From NCBI RefSeq assembly GCF_954871325.1, contig NC_088776.1, positions 24,228,508 through 24,292,507 on the forward strand: DNA of 64,000 nt, given 5' to 3'. Below, in pieces: positions 1 to 10,991 of this stretch (position 1 is the first letter of the stretch; each line of letters opens with the position of its first letter). The notes below the pieces were generated by a model. It searched no databases and was not told the DNA's origin. It saw only the letters and a list, made by a program, of their open reading frames with translations. This DNA is from Gordionus sp. m RMFG-2023. Lineage: Eukaryota > Nematomorpha > Gordioida > Chordodea > Parachordodidae. The translations under genes were made by a program, and so were the position numbers.

Positions 1-2478
1 AGAGACGTCCCAGACAAGTCTTTTGCCGCCGTGCCAAGACGTTAAAGACATGCCGTCAGGGCGCTTACCGTCAGCATTTAGGAGACCCAATGGCTCCAAG
101 CTATTGGGGAAACCGGCCGAAATCAAGGCTTTGCCGATTAACCTATTAAGGTTGTCGTGCCTCAGGAAACGGCCACTGACTTTGAGGCACGAGAAACAAT
201 GTCTAGAGAAAGGATCAACCTGTTTGTGACAGGCGGCACAGGTGTCCACAGAAGGGATAAGGCAACCAAGCCTATGGCCAATGGCAGTTTGAAACTCATC
301 GTCTGTGAGTAACGTTTCCTTTTTACCACTCGGAATCGCGTCTAGCCATTCATGGCCGTTAGAGTTTTTTTTTGCGTTTCTGAGCAGTTGAAGGTTAGTT
401 AGCTCAGGATACATACAAAGTTTTTCAAACGAGCATTGGAGCATAGGGACCAGGAAGCTCTTTAGATGGCAGGAAATTGGCTGCTCGGAGCCTTGGGTGA
501 TTAGAGTAAGCCACTCTTGTTTAGCTGAAGATAGAAGGGGATCGTCCAACTCGATAAGCGAGGAAATGGAATCGGCGAAGGATATTCGAGATGAAAGAAA
601 ACACGCAATTGCCATAAGGAAGGGGGGTAACAATCCCAGTCCACCCTGGTAAGCGGGCATAGAGGCGAGGGACCAATTGAAATCGGAAAAATTTAAGCCT
701 AAAAGGGATTCGATAAAATGTTTAAATTTTAATTCGAAGACCTTAAGGAGAGTATTGTACTGGAAAACGGGGGAAGATTTAAATAAATGTAAGAATTTAG
801 GTAGAAAAAGACATTTTTTGGTGAGAAAGAAGAACTGATGCTTGGGGAGATGAGGAAGATTCTTGAGTGAATTGGAAAGGGAATGGATCAAATCGTCAAA
901 AGTTTTTTGACAAAAGGAGGTTGAAAAACCAATAGGGGAACCCAAAAGACAGAGTTCCTCGTGCGGAATGATTGTAAAATCTAAGGGAGGAATAAAATCC
1001 TTATTGTTGAGGGAGGAAATTTCACACTTTTTCCTATTTAGGGAAAGACCAATTTTCGAAGCTTCCATTTCAACGTACTCTATGGCCGACATAACATTGG
1101 ATAAAGAACCGCCAAAAGAGCCATCGTCGAGATACCATAAATTAAGGTCTAATTGGAAATTAGTCTTTAAATTTTTGATCAAATCATGAATCCCTATAGT
1201 AAAGAGCAGAGGGCCTAGAGGATCACCTTGCTGTATCCCCTCTTCGGAGGATATGGAAAATTCCCCGAATTTGAGTAACGAAGGGAATCCATAACAGGAA
1301 TTAAGGAAATTCCCATATTTTGGGAAATGGTGTAAAAAAGATGGTAAGAATGCCCTCCTATGGATGGTGTTGAAGGCATTTCTGAAGTCTAACTTGCAGA
1401 AAACCTTATCGGCCTCAGTATTTATAAAAATACGCGCAACATGTGAGGCCACTTCACACCCACCTCTCACTCCAAATCCTAACTGTGAAGGAAATAAGAA
1501 GGAACTAGCCTTAGGCCGAATCCTATTTACGATAGCCTTGGCGACTAAGCGACGAAAGAATGACCCTATGGCTATGGGTCTAACGCCGCCATCCGGTTTG
1601 GTCAGGGAGACAAGACGGGCGCCAAAAATAATAGGACGAATGCAAAGGGGAACTTCGCGTACGAGGATATTATTGCACAGTTCGGTTAATGCTTTCAACA
1701 AAGGGTCAATGAAGCCACTATCAGGGCATTGAATTAACTCCACAAAGAAACCAGGTCTGAAGCCGTCCAACCCCCCTGTCGTCCCTTTTTTAAAGGACTT
1801 TAAGCACTTAAGTACTTCGTCACAGGTAAAGGGAATAGGGGAGGAGGCATGCGGGTGGATGTTAAAAGGGGACGCTCGTGGATGTTTTTCAAGTAGTTGT
1901 TTAAATATGGTAACGTTGATAGGTGAAATAGAGTCATCGGAAGACAATATTCGGGCCGCACCGCTAATATCTCCAAGATCTAATTTTTCAGAGATCAATT
2001 TGTGACGGAAGGAGTTGGGGTTTAAAGCGTACGAAGGAGAAAATTCATCGATAATTGTATTTCCAAAATTGGAAACTTTTTCCTTAATTAAGGCAGATAA
2101 GTTATTTATTTTATTTTTGGGTTTAACTAGGACTCGAAAACAAAAACTAACCAGGTCTAACCATAATGGTAGTGAGGAGAAATCCGAATTCAAATTATTT
2201 ATAAGTGACATGAGGAACCTAGAGATAGACTCTCGGGCGGCTATAGGGATCCTAGAAAGAACAGGGGGCTTATGCGAATTAAGGAATAAATCAACAGAGC
2301 TTGAGGAACATGGTGGAATGGGGTCATACGAGTGAGGAGCGTTAATTAAAGGATCTGGGCCGTAAGAGAGGGGAAATTTTCCAGAATTGTGGCACGCGGG
2401 TGAACCATGTTTCCTAAACACGCCATTTAAATTAAGCGAAACTATTTTTAAGCATACTTGACAACAAGAGTTAACCAT
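1..2478 (-). CDS. Non-LTR retroelement protein: zinc finger, YLDD reverse transcriptase, restriction-like endonuclease (3' end outside window)
   Basis: Read on the minus strand from ATG at 2478-2476, the frame stays open for 826 codons to base 1 and continues past the edge. An in-frame TAA lies just upstream of the ATG. Residues 6-29 form a Cys2-His-Cys knuckle (C6, C9, H24, C29). The reverse transcriptase spans about 210-640: motif A is KLDFRNAF with D364, the B-like motif is IQQGDPLGPLLF near 416, and the active site is Y449-L-D-D452. The C-terminal part has CAAC...H...C (about 745-760), RHDNLN, LEPLGL, KRPDGM (about 806) and LVWDVS (about 821-826), which resembles PD-(D/E)XK restriction-like nuclease domains of RLE-type non-LTR retrotransposons. 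I infer an R2-like or related RLE lineage, but the clade is not assigned. It has no internal stop or frameshift over 2.5 kb in a window full of decayed elements, so it is young or selected. Confidence 0.88.
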   Translation of the reverse strand, partial: MVNSCCQVCLKIVSLNLNGVFRKHGSPACHNSGKFPLSYGPDPLINAPHSYDPIPPCSSSSVDLFLNSHKPPVLSRIPIAARESISRFLMSLINNLNSDFSSLPLWLDLVSFCFRVLVKPKNKINNLSALIKEKVSNFGNTIIDEFSPSYALNPNSFRHKLISEKLDLGDISGAARILSSDDSISPINVTIFKQLLEKHPRASPFNIHPHASSPIPFTCDEVLKCLKSFKKGTTGGLDGFRPGFFVELIQCPDSGFIDPLLKALTELCNNILVREVPLCIRPIIFGARLVSLTKPDGGVRPIAIGSFFRRLVAKAIVNRIRPKASSFLFPSQLGFGVRGGCEVASHVARIFINTEADKVFCKLDFRNAFNTIHRRAFLPSFLHHFPKYGNFLNSCYGFPSLLKFGEFSISSEEGIQQGDPLGPLLFTIGIHDLIKNLKTNFQLDLNLWYLDDGSFGGSLSNVMSAIEYVEMEASKIGLSLNRKKCEISSLNNKDFIPPLDFTIIPHEELCLLGSPIGFSTSFCQKTFDDLIHSLSNSLKNLPHLPKHQFFFLTKKCLFLPKFLHLFKSSPVFQYNTLLKVFELKFKHFIESLLGLNFSDFNWSLASMPAYQGGLGLLPPFLMAIACFLSSRISFADSISSLIELDDPLLSSAKQEWLTLITQGSEQPISCHLKSFLVPMLQCSFEKLCMYPELTNLQLLRNAKKNSNGHEWLDAIPSGKKETLLTDDEFQTAIGHRLGCLIPSVDTCAACHKQVDPFSRHCFSCLKVSGRFLRHDNLNRLIGKALISAGFPNSLEPLGLLNADGKRPDGMSLTSWHGGKRLVWDVS

Positions 2479-3126
2479 GAGATGGCTTTGAAAGGGAGAA
2501 AACACAAAAAAAAAATATATATATTAACGGATATAATTTTGATTGGAAGAAAAAAAAAAAGATGAAATGGGGAAAAAAAAAATCAAAATTTGGATGAGAG
2601 GAAAACCTGATCTATCCTTTCAGAAGTATTATCGAGATTAGAGGGGTTGGTAAATTTGAAAAAAAAAATAATAATAAATAAACAATAATATTTATAAAAT
2701 AAGACTAGGTACATAAAGTATAAAAAGTATTATTACAAACAAAAAAAAAAAAGGGGGGGGGGGGTATAAACAAGAAAAAAGGGGGAAAGAAAAAATCAAA
2801 AATTGAAAGAAAAAAGAAAGATTATGAACAATCGAAATTAGGAGGGTTGGTAAATTTAAAATAATAATAAATTAGATGCATTGGCAAATAAAAAAAAATA
2901 ATCGAAAATACTGGTAAACCAAGAAATGCAAAAAAAAAATTAAACTTTGTCGGGGAAATCTTTAGGGTGTGGAGATGTAAAACGAATTCAAACTTAAGGA
3001 AATTTTTCTACGGCCGCAAAATAGGGAAATCTTAAGGTTGTCTTAGAACTATTCGTTACACAAAAGAAGTTAAGCGCTTCTACTATTTGAAAAAGAAAGT
3101 TTTGATAGGACAAGCCTCCCTCAATA
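2479..3126. other. A/T-rich low-complexity stretch upstream of the retroelement frame
   Basis: On the minus strand this is the 5' flank of the YLDD frame. It has long A/T homopolymers and a run of 12 G at 2753-2764 preceded by 12 A. The motif GAGGGTTGGTAAATTTGAAA recurs near 2641 and 2842, so part of the stretch is a diverged local duplication. No gene is seen. Confidence 0.5.
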
Positions 3127-3451
3127 GTGCTTTAAGCGAATGTTGATATGTAGTTGGAAGAGCGATAATTGATTATTTAGAATATGTCGGCATAATATTA
3201 TATCATCTTTGAAGAGTGTAGATTATTATATTTTAGAAATCGACATTTTAATTGGACAAGATGTCTTTTTTTTGGGAGAATTGAAAAGGGACGATATTTT
3301 CCGTGAATGGAGAGAACATTATCTACGACCTTATATAAGAAATTGTTGGAGAAAATCATCGTAGGAAAGAATAGTCAATTTCGATAACTATGACCGGGCA
3401 TTAGTAGAGGCTCAGGGAATAAGAAAATCCAGAAAATATAAAAACCGGAAG
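3127..3451 (+). repeat. Direct repeat, copy 1 of 2
   Basis: This block recurs almost unchanged at 3514-3846. Both copies begin at GTGCTTT..GCGAATGTTGATA and end at ATATAAAAACCGGAAG, about 390 bp apart. Within it, 3234-3446 has protein-like composition on the plus strand, including DDIFREWREHYLRPYIRN and, after the break, NFDNYDRALVEAQGIRKSRK. I do not recognise the protein. The stretch IDILIGQD just before it faintly recalls retroelement protease regions, so a mobile-element origin is possible. Confidence 0.8.
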
Positions 3452-3513
3452 ATGAGATATGCTCAAAAATAAATAAAATATTGTTTTTTATTTTTTTTTA
3501 TTGCTCGAAAATT

Positions 3514-3846
3514 GTGCTTTCCGCGAATGTTGATAAGTAGTTGGAAGAGCAATAATTGATTATTTCGAATATGTTGGTATAATATTATATAATCTTTGAA
3601 GAGTGTAGATTATTATATTTTAGAAATCGACATTTTAATTGGACAAGATGTCTTCTTTTTTCTTTTTTTGGAGAATTGAAAAGGGACGATATTTTCCGTG
3701 AATGGAGAGGACATTATCTACGACCTTATATAAGAAATTGTTGGAGAAAATCATCGTAGGAAAGAATAGTCAATTTCGATAACTATGATCGGGCATTAGT
3801 AGAGGCTCAGGGAATAAGAAAATCCAGAAAATATAAAAACCGGAAG
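3514..3846 (+). repeat. Direct repeat, copy 2 of 2
   Basis: This is the second copy of 3127-3451. It has an expanded T-rich tract after GACAAGATGTCTT and only scattered substitutions. The two copies share the same protein-like segment and the same break, so duplication followed the decay of that segment. About 60 bp of A/T-rich sequence separates the copies. Confidence 0.8.
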
Positions 3847-4075
3847 TCTATTTATTATCTTTATACATGTTATCAAGACTGTGATCATCTAGAATATTCT
3901 TTTGCCACCAATAAGAAATTTTATAAGGAATATAGTATTTTGCCTTGAATCTTTAAGAAAGTTTTCAATCAAAAAATTAATTTTTAAAAAAAAAAAAATT
4001 CCTTCTTATTTTATTTTATTTCTAACTTTTTGCTATTTCTTTACGTTATTTTTCTTACTGTATCTTTTATCAATT

Positions 4076-5966
4076 CAGGCGCGTACGCAGGAATTTGGTC
4101 TGTGGGGGGGGTGGGTGACATTAAAATTTTTACGAAATATCATTGAGCATAAATTTATTAGGATTAATAACTTTTCTAATGCACAATTATAAATTAATGT
4201 GAATTATAAAAAAATTATATATATAAACCGGCATATAAAAAAACTATGAAATAAATGTAAATTAAAAAATATTAAACGGATATAACTGGCGGCATCGAAA
4301 AACTATAAAATAAAGGTTAATTTTAAAATATAAAGTGAATATAACCACCATATGAATCGCTTAAATGACCCAAAATAGAAATTTGAATTTTTTGAGCCTT
4401 TAAAATTTATATATAAAGTATAAAAAATTTAAATGTTGGAAATATAAATTAATACACAAAATGTTTCTTAGGAATAATTGTATTTTTTATGTTATGAGCT
4501 AATTTTTCAATTATCTCATCCTTGCTTGGCGTTAAATGCCTTTGAATATTCAAAAGATCCAAACCATTCAATCTACTTTCAGAAGTTTGCCGGACAGTAT
4601 TTTAATTTTTTTAAATATACCCGAGCCGGGCCCGAAATTATTTTTTAAAAAACATCCGGGCTGGGCTATATATTTTAAAACCAAATATTTGAAATCGCCA
4701 TTATTAGCTATAAAAATCAAAAAATAAATATAATTTATTTTAGAAAAATTTGGACCGGGCCTGAATTCAAAAAACCGGGCCGAAAAAAATTTAAAAAAAA
4801 ATCCGGCCCGTGCTCTGCAAATGGTACTTCTGCAGGGCTCTGTTATTCTTCTAAAAATAAAATGTTCTCCCATTAGTTTACTAATGGGAAAAGTTGCTAA
4901 TATATATACAACCATTTTAATACATTGGGTTTGAAATAATGCAAAGCATCCATATCATTTTTTGGTACTATATCAATCATAGTTAATTTTTTAATCATAG
5001 TTATTCAGCTAATAAGGCATCATAAGATTTAACATCTTCATGATAAAAATTTAACAAATATTTTTTTTTGTCACCATCTGAAAAAGGGGAGGCTTTTGTG
5101 GAAGTTCTGCAGATTGGTAAGTGATGCATGATGAATTAAAAACCATTCATTTATTTGGGTTATAAATGTATCTAAGAGATGGGACATTTGTTTTATAATG
5201 CTCTTCTACTTATCCTATATTAATGTTTTGACGATGAGTTTGCTTGCTGCAAGTCGAGGGGGACAAATATTAAACACGTATAGCTCTGCTTTTGACTCAA
5301 CAATAACATATAAAATATGAAATTTCATCAACATTAGCTCTAATTTTTTTGAGTTCCAATAGCTCTCCGCTATTCTCATCTTCTTAATCAAGTAAATGTC
5401 ATGTTTTTGAAAAGTATTATATAAAATAGTTGTATAATCAAATAATACATTCTAATGAGAAAAAAATTTTTGAATAAGTATTGAATCCAATAATTTTCCT
5501 GCTTCTAAGGAAATATTCCTTTTAACCATTATGATATTTCAGTAATAGCATTAATAATCGGCTTTTCTAACTCCATAAAAGCTGTTACTGCTTGATGGTG
5601 GAGACTCGATCTCGTTGGATAAGCTTGCTATTTCTTTCTCCCTGTTAGACAAGGAGTTTCAGAGATAATTATTATTTAACTAGAAATTTAGATAAATATT
5701 ACGCCAAGGAAAACTTGAAATCAAAATTAATTGATAAAATAACTTAGTAAATGAATGTGATATAAATGTAATTAAATATATATATATGAGATAGGAATAA
5801 ATATTAACAAATATAATTAAATATTAACAAATATAATTAATATTAACAAATATAAATTAATATTAACAATAATATTTTTAAAAAATAGTATCCGGCATCT
5901 GCATTTTTTGGCTTTAGGGGGGGGGGGGATTAATTCCCCTGCCCCTCCCCGCTACGTACGCGCCTG
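4076..5966 (-). mobile_element. hAT-superfamily transposon, decayed, TIR CAGGCGCGTACG
   Basis: The ends are CAGGCGCGTACG (4076) and its complement CGTACGCGCCTG (ending 5966). They are flanked by the 8-bp duplication TATCAATT (4068-4075) / TCTCAATT (5967-5974), one mismatch, as expected for hAT. Runs of G lie just inside each end (4104-4111 and 5917-5928). The minus strand holds pieces of a transposase shared with the plus-strand copy at 47.5-48.8 kb, for example around 5240-5640. The internal stretch 4580-4840 is rich in CCGGGC motifs and may be a nested MITE. The insertion interrupts a short tandem duplication: about 60 bp with TTTCTAACTTTTTGC lies on both sides. Confidence 0.82.
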
Positions 5967-8900
5967 TCTCAATTTATTTCTAACTTTTTGCGATTTTCTT
6001 TACTTTTATTTTTCTTACTGTATCTTCTCTCAATTTATTTTCTTCTCATTTTTGATAATTCTTTTGTATTTTTAAAAATAATTAAATTTAGGTCCATTTT
6101 TTGAACAATTCTTTACGTTTTTTTTCATCATACATACAATATTCTTTTTATGATTTTTTCATTGTAATCTTTTACATAAATTTCTAACCTTTTCACAATC
6201 TCTTTAAGTCATTTTTAATCTCTATTTTTTTGAGCTTTTCTCAAATTTTTCTTCTTCTCATTTTTGATAATTTTAAAAATAAGAATTTAAAAATGATTAT
6301 ATTTTATTAATTTACATATCGTTTGGTACTACAGTTCAAACTTATTTAATTTTAAAAAGGTACATTATAACCAAACGATTAATTTAATTTAGCAATTATA
6401 ATTATAAATAATTTGATATTTGTCTGCCAAAAAAAATAAATAAAATTTAAAAAAATAATTATCTAAAATGAGAAGAAAAAAAATTGATCAATAAAATTTA
6501 GTGAAAAGTACTTTAAAGCCCTTTTCCCTTACGAAAAGCCTAGTAAAACCTATGTTGAACATGTAAATTATTATAAGAATAATAGTCATTCATTTATGAT
6601 AAAATATATTTTTAATTAATAAAAAAATTAAAATATTTGATTGACATCATAGACATTTAGAAAAATTATATTGACATTTTAAAATTTTTAATTATTTTAT
6701 AAATTTGATTGTTGTTCTTGAACTTGAACCAAACCTGAAACCACCATTTTTGCTTAACACCTAACCGAACTGAGTTCACGATTTTGATAATGTTTTGAAC
6801 CCGAACTGAACCTCGGCAAGTAAAATTATATAGAAAATGATTTTAATTGGAATAATCTTAATTTGATGCCCCTTACGGACTAAAAATAAAATCTGTTAAA
6901 TTTATAGGAAATGGAAATATTATACATTTTAATTTGACTTAGATAAATAAATATGTCATATTTTGGCATATATTTTTGTAGTATATTGTAAAACCGTAAA
7001 TTATATACCCAGGGGCAAACTGAAAGAGAAAAGGCCCTTGAAAGTTCAAAGGGCACTAAATAAAATTTGTGTTTCTCTTTTTTTTTTACTTGCAAATTTT
7101 TATCTTGTTTATTGAGTCTTATACGGTATCCTATAATTTTATTTAAATACCTTTTTACATACATAATAAAATGTTAAATCGAATATAAAAAAACTAATTT
7201 GATAATATTCTCCTTTGGCTTAGCTTATTGCAGAAAATTTATTCAAATTTCATTATTTGTTCTACCTATTCACGTTCGACAGCCATCATTAAAAAGGTTA
7301 CCTAGAATATTCCGATCAATACTGGCTAGTAATCTATTTTTAATATTTTAGTTTACCGAAAGTTCGTCATAAATCTTTCGTGTGTAAAAGATAATATAAT
7401 AAAATATTCGTATACAATATATAAGTTGATTTGTGCAGAAGTATGCTGGCTTGCACTTTGCTTTGCATTTGGCTAGCAATTTTTCACTGCAACTTTCTTT
7501 CATGTGACCTTGAATTCCTTTTTATCCTCACTCTTTGTTTCTGATATGTCATAAATACTATAAACAATCAAATAAATTGTTATAAATTCTATGAATAATA
7601 AAGTCAATTGTCATAAATTCTCGAAGATGTAATTAATTATTTTCATAGTTATTTTTAACAAAAATCTTCAGTTATATCTTCCTTATTTATTTCAACAAAC
7701 CATCTAAGGTATAAATATTGTGGGCATCCGTTATAAGATTTTGATTTTTTTTAAAGGATTTAGGTAAAACTGGTTACTATAGATCAATAATATCACTGAA
7801 TACCTCAATTTGATAGATTGGAAGTCCAACATTAGGCGTATATCTAGGAATTTCTCGGGGCATTTTTACAACTCTACAGAATGATATTTCCGTTTCCATA
7901 AAAATATGTTTGAATATCATCAAATAAGCCAAGTTTTTATTGATAATTGCAATATTTATAGCTTTTATATATATATTAAAAGGAAGTCCATAGAACTCAC
8001 GGAAAATTTCCGGCCTGTTAAGATGTCTAAATTCCTTGTTTGTAAATATTTTAACCTTAGGAAAATTAAATTAAAGTCAAATTATATTCATATTGTGAAA
8101 ATTTTTCAATTTACATTATATAAAAATTAAAATTTTTTAGAAAATAAAATTTTGTCTTCAATAAAATTATAATCAACTGATTTGTATTTTGGAATTATTT
8201 TTATGAGTAGAAAAATTAAATTCCACAAATAAATTAACCCCCCCCCCCCCTCTCAAATACTTTTCTATAACATAATAGCTTTTGACTAATATTACAGTTA
8301 TTGTTTAATATCAAATATTTACTAAAAATATTTGCAATAGACTAAAATATAATATCATATCTTCTAAATCTGTGCTCGACCGAACTTAAAATTTGGCATA
8401 TATATATTAATTAATCCTATAGTTATACTTGAAAAAAATTTGGAGGAAAAAACAATTGATTTTATGATTATTTTGGATTTTTGATTTAAATTTTTAAACA
8501 ATATCTAACATTATGTTTCTTTAAATATCTAACATTAAGCTATATAAAAAAATTTTAATGAAGCTCTTAGCTTATCTATATCTAAAATTAAAGGTAGTGC
8601 ATTTTGTCCAATACCCCATTTCTTCGAAATCAGCCGCTGTTTGGAGTTGGGACTGAATTTTATTTTTTCTTAGTTATAATATAAGCACTCTTGTAAAATA
8701 GAAAAACCTGAGTAGGTAATGTTGAAAATCGTGTTTTTTTGTTGAAATGTCATGAAATTCACCATATATATAAAATTACAAAACATAAAGCAAAAGGACA
8801 CAACTTAGGGGCATCAAATTCATAAAAGATAAAAATAAGAAAAAAATATCAAGTATAATGCTATTTCGTATAAATTACGCTGGTACAAGAAAATATAATT

Positions 8901-9146
8901 GAAAACTAACAGACAGAAATTCCTACTTACTTTGATTTTGTTCAATACTAAATCCAAGGAAGACGTGGTAAACGATATTAATATAAAATTAGAAACGCAA
9001 AAATATTGATGAGCTATTTAGGAAAATTGTAGAAAAGATATTGTGATAGATAATATAAGTGTAGCACAATTTAGATTACATTTCATAGATAAAAAGCTGA
9101 TTTATGACAAATCATACAATAATTGACAATGATCAACTTGTCTAAT
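5967..9146. other. Long A/T-rich stretch, no gene recognised
   Basis: Only short chance reading frames are present. Noteworthy pieces are 6725-6830 with AACTTGAACC/GGTTC-type motifs seen again at 19.6 and 20.7 kb, a possible element edge near 7838 (GGCGTATATCTAGGAATTT) and a run of 13 C at 8238-8250. These two may be the ends of one small decayed hAT derivative, but no target duplication was found. Confidence 0.4.
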
Positions 9147-9972
9147 GCTGTAAAAATTTGAACGCGTTCACGTTCATCTCCAAAAAACGGGAACGCTTTT
9201 GTGAACAGCTCAAAACTTTATGAATAAATTTTTTAAAAAAATTTTATTTAATATTTAATTTAGTATAAATAAATACTGTTTAAAAATAATAGAAGTGAAT
9301 AAAAAAATATCATTTATTTTAAAAAAAATATTTATTTTTAAAAAAATTTCTTCTTAATTTTTAATATAGAAAAACTTTTATACATCATATGAAATTTAAT
9401 TATTTATAAAATATATAAATTTAATACTTTAAATTGGATTCAACTATTAAAATATTAAATCCTTGATAAAATAAAAATAATAGCGAAATTATAAATAATC
9501 ACACTAAAAATAAATAAATTCTAAAAATTACAATACAATAATAAAATAAATTATTAACATAGTTATATTATATAAAAATAAATATTACAATCAAATTTCT
9601 TTAAATTAGAAAATTTTGAACTGATATTATACTTTTTGGACACATTTTATATTTGGTAAGTTTAGACTGTTCCTTGAATATAAAATTTTACTGTAAAATA
9701 TTTATTATCTTTGGGCCGTGGTAATGTTAATTCATCTAATTCTGAATTTTCCGTTTATGTGTTAAAAGGAAACAGTTTACTAAAAATAACCATTTATTTT
9801 GAGAAAATTCGGATTATTACATAAATATTTTCAAATGAATAAAAATAAGATTTTTTAAAATTGAACGAACGTAAAACACGAACGCGTTTGGTAAAAAAAA
9901 AGGAACGCATTCTCGTTCAGAGTTCGTTAAAAATAAAATAATTCTTGCGAAGGCGTTCATTTACAACATTTC
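9147..9972. repeat. Possible non-autonomous DNA transposon with GAACGCGTTC-type inverted ends
   Basis: The left end TGTAAAAATTTGAACGCGTTC (about 9149-9169) is matched in inverse orientation by the right end, with GCGAAGGCGTTCATTTACA at about 9946-9966. Sub-terminal blocks also pair: GGGAACGC near 9188 against GGAACGCATTCTCGTTC near 9901. The core is A/T-rich with no coding potential. No clean target duplication was found, so the exact ends and the superfamily are uncertain. Confidence 0.45.
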
Positions 9973-10655
9973 TTTTTATATATGGCATTCTAGATCATAT
10001 TTAACAAGAACTAATATGACAGAATATACAAAGAGTATAGTTGTGGAGGGGAACTTATCCCAGTACGGGATTGATCAGGGTATGTAAGAAATATTACATT
10101 TAAAACGTATTTTCAAACAGGGAGTTATTGATTTACATTCAATTGTGGTTCATCAATGTCCAACATTATTCCCTTGATAGAAGATACTTTCCACATTTAT
10201 TTGGATATTGATACCTATAAGGTCTAAAGATAAAGATACCAATACAATCTTTAAAATGAATAATTTTATAATACATTTGAAATCGATGGTTAAATTCGCT
10301 AATTTTGTTTTATAAAAATTTGATTCATATACTTCTTTGGAAAATTCTACCAATCAATCGATAAATGATTTTTTGTTGGTAATATGTGGAATTCTGAACT
10401 ATTAAAAATAGTTCAACTTCGTTTATAATAAAATCAATCATTAAATCATCTAGTCTAGTTGGAAATATATTGAAGTATTTTTTTTAAAAAAATCTCTAAG
10501 TTTATGAAGGGCAGGCATAGTTGACCATTTTCTTTATTTGAACCTTTTCGTTTTGTATTTATCAAAATAGTCCTGAGAAACGCATAAATCATGCTTACTT
10601 CTTTGAAAGATGCGATTTTAAATAAATTGAATACAAAAAAATAGTATAACATATT

Positions 10656-10991
10656 TGTTGTAGCTGTTGAAAAAAAGAAGAAATAAATTTAATATAATAC
10701 ATAAAATGTCAGTTATTTTCTGACAGGGGAATTAGTCTATCCTGGTGGAGGGGAAGAAAACTAGAAGATCACGGTTGATTGTCAATAAAAGTCCTTTGTT
10801 GGAGATTTGGAGTGAAGATAGTGGATTAATTGGAGAAGATGTCAGCTGGGAAGAACAAAGAATGGACCTATGGGGATGAAGAATATAAGAAGCTGGATAA
10901 TTATTATTTATAATCTTTATATTTTTTTTAATGGATAGATAAATATAATTATGAATAAATATGGATCGTCGTTAATTATGGATTTGTTTTA
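10656..10991 (+). repeat. 5' LTR
   Basis: This is the first LTR of the short element, running TGTTGTAG...GGATTTGTTTTA. It is uninterrupted and so preserves the pre-insertion state of the site where a hAT MITE entered the other LTR (ATTGGAGA near 10829-10836). Confidence 0.82.

Noticed and set aside
1364-1732. Plus-strand open frames in 1-2,335
   Set aside because: They mirror the continuous minus-strand YLDD reverse-transcriptase frame and have no motifs of their own.
3950-4192. Hydrophobic plus-strand frame (Phe/Leu-rich) as a small membrane protein
   Set aside because: The hydrophobicity comes from T-rich low-complexity sequence, and the frame crosses the hAT border at 4076.
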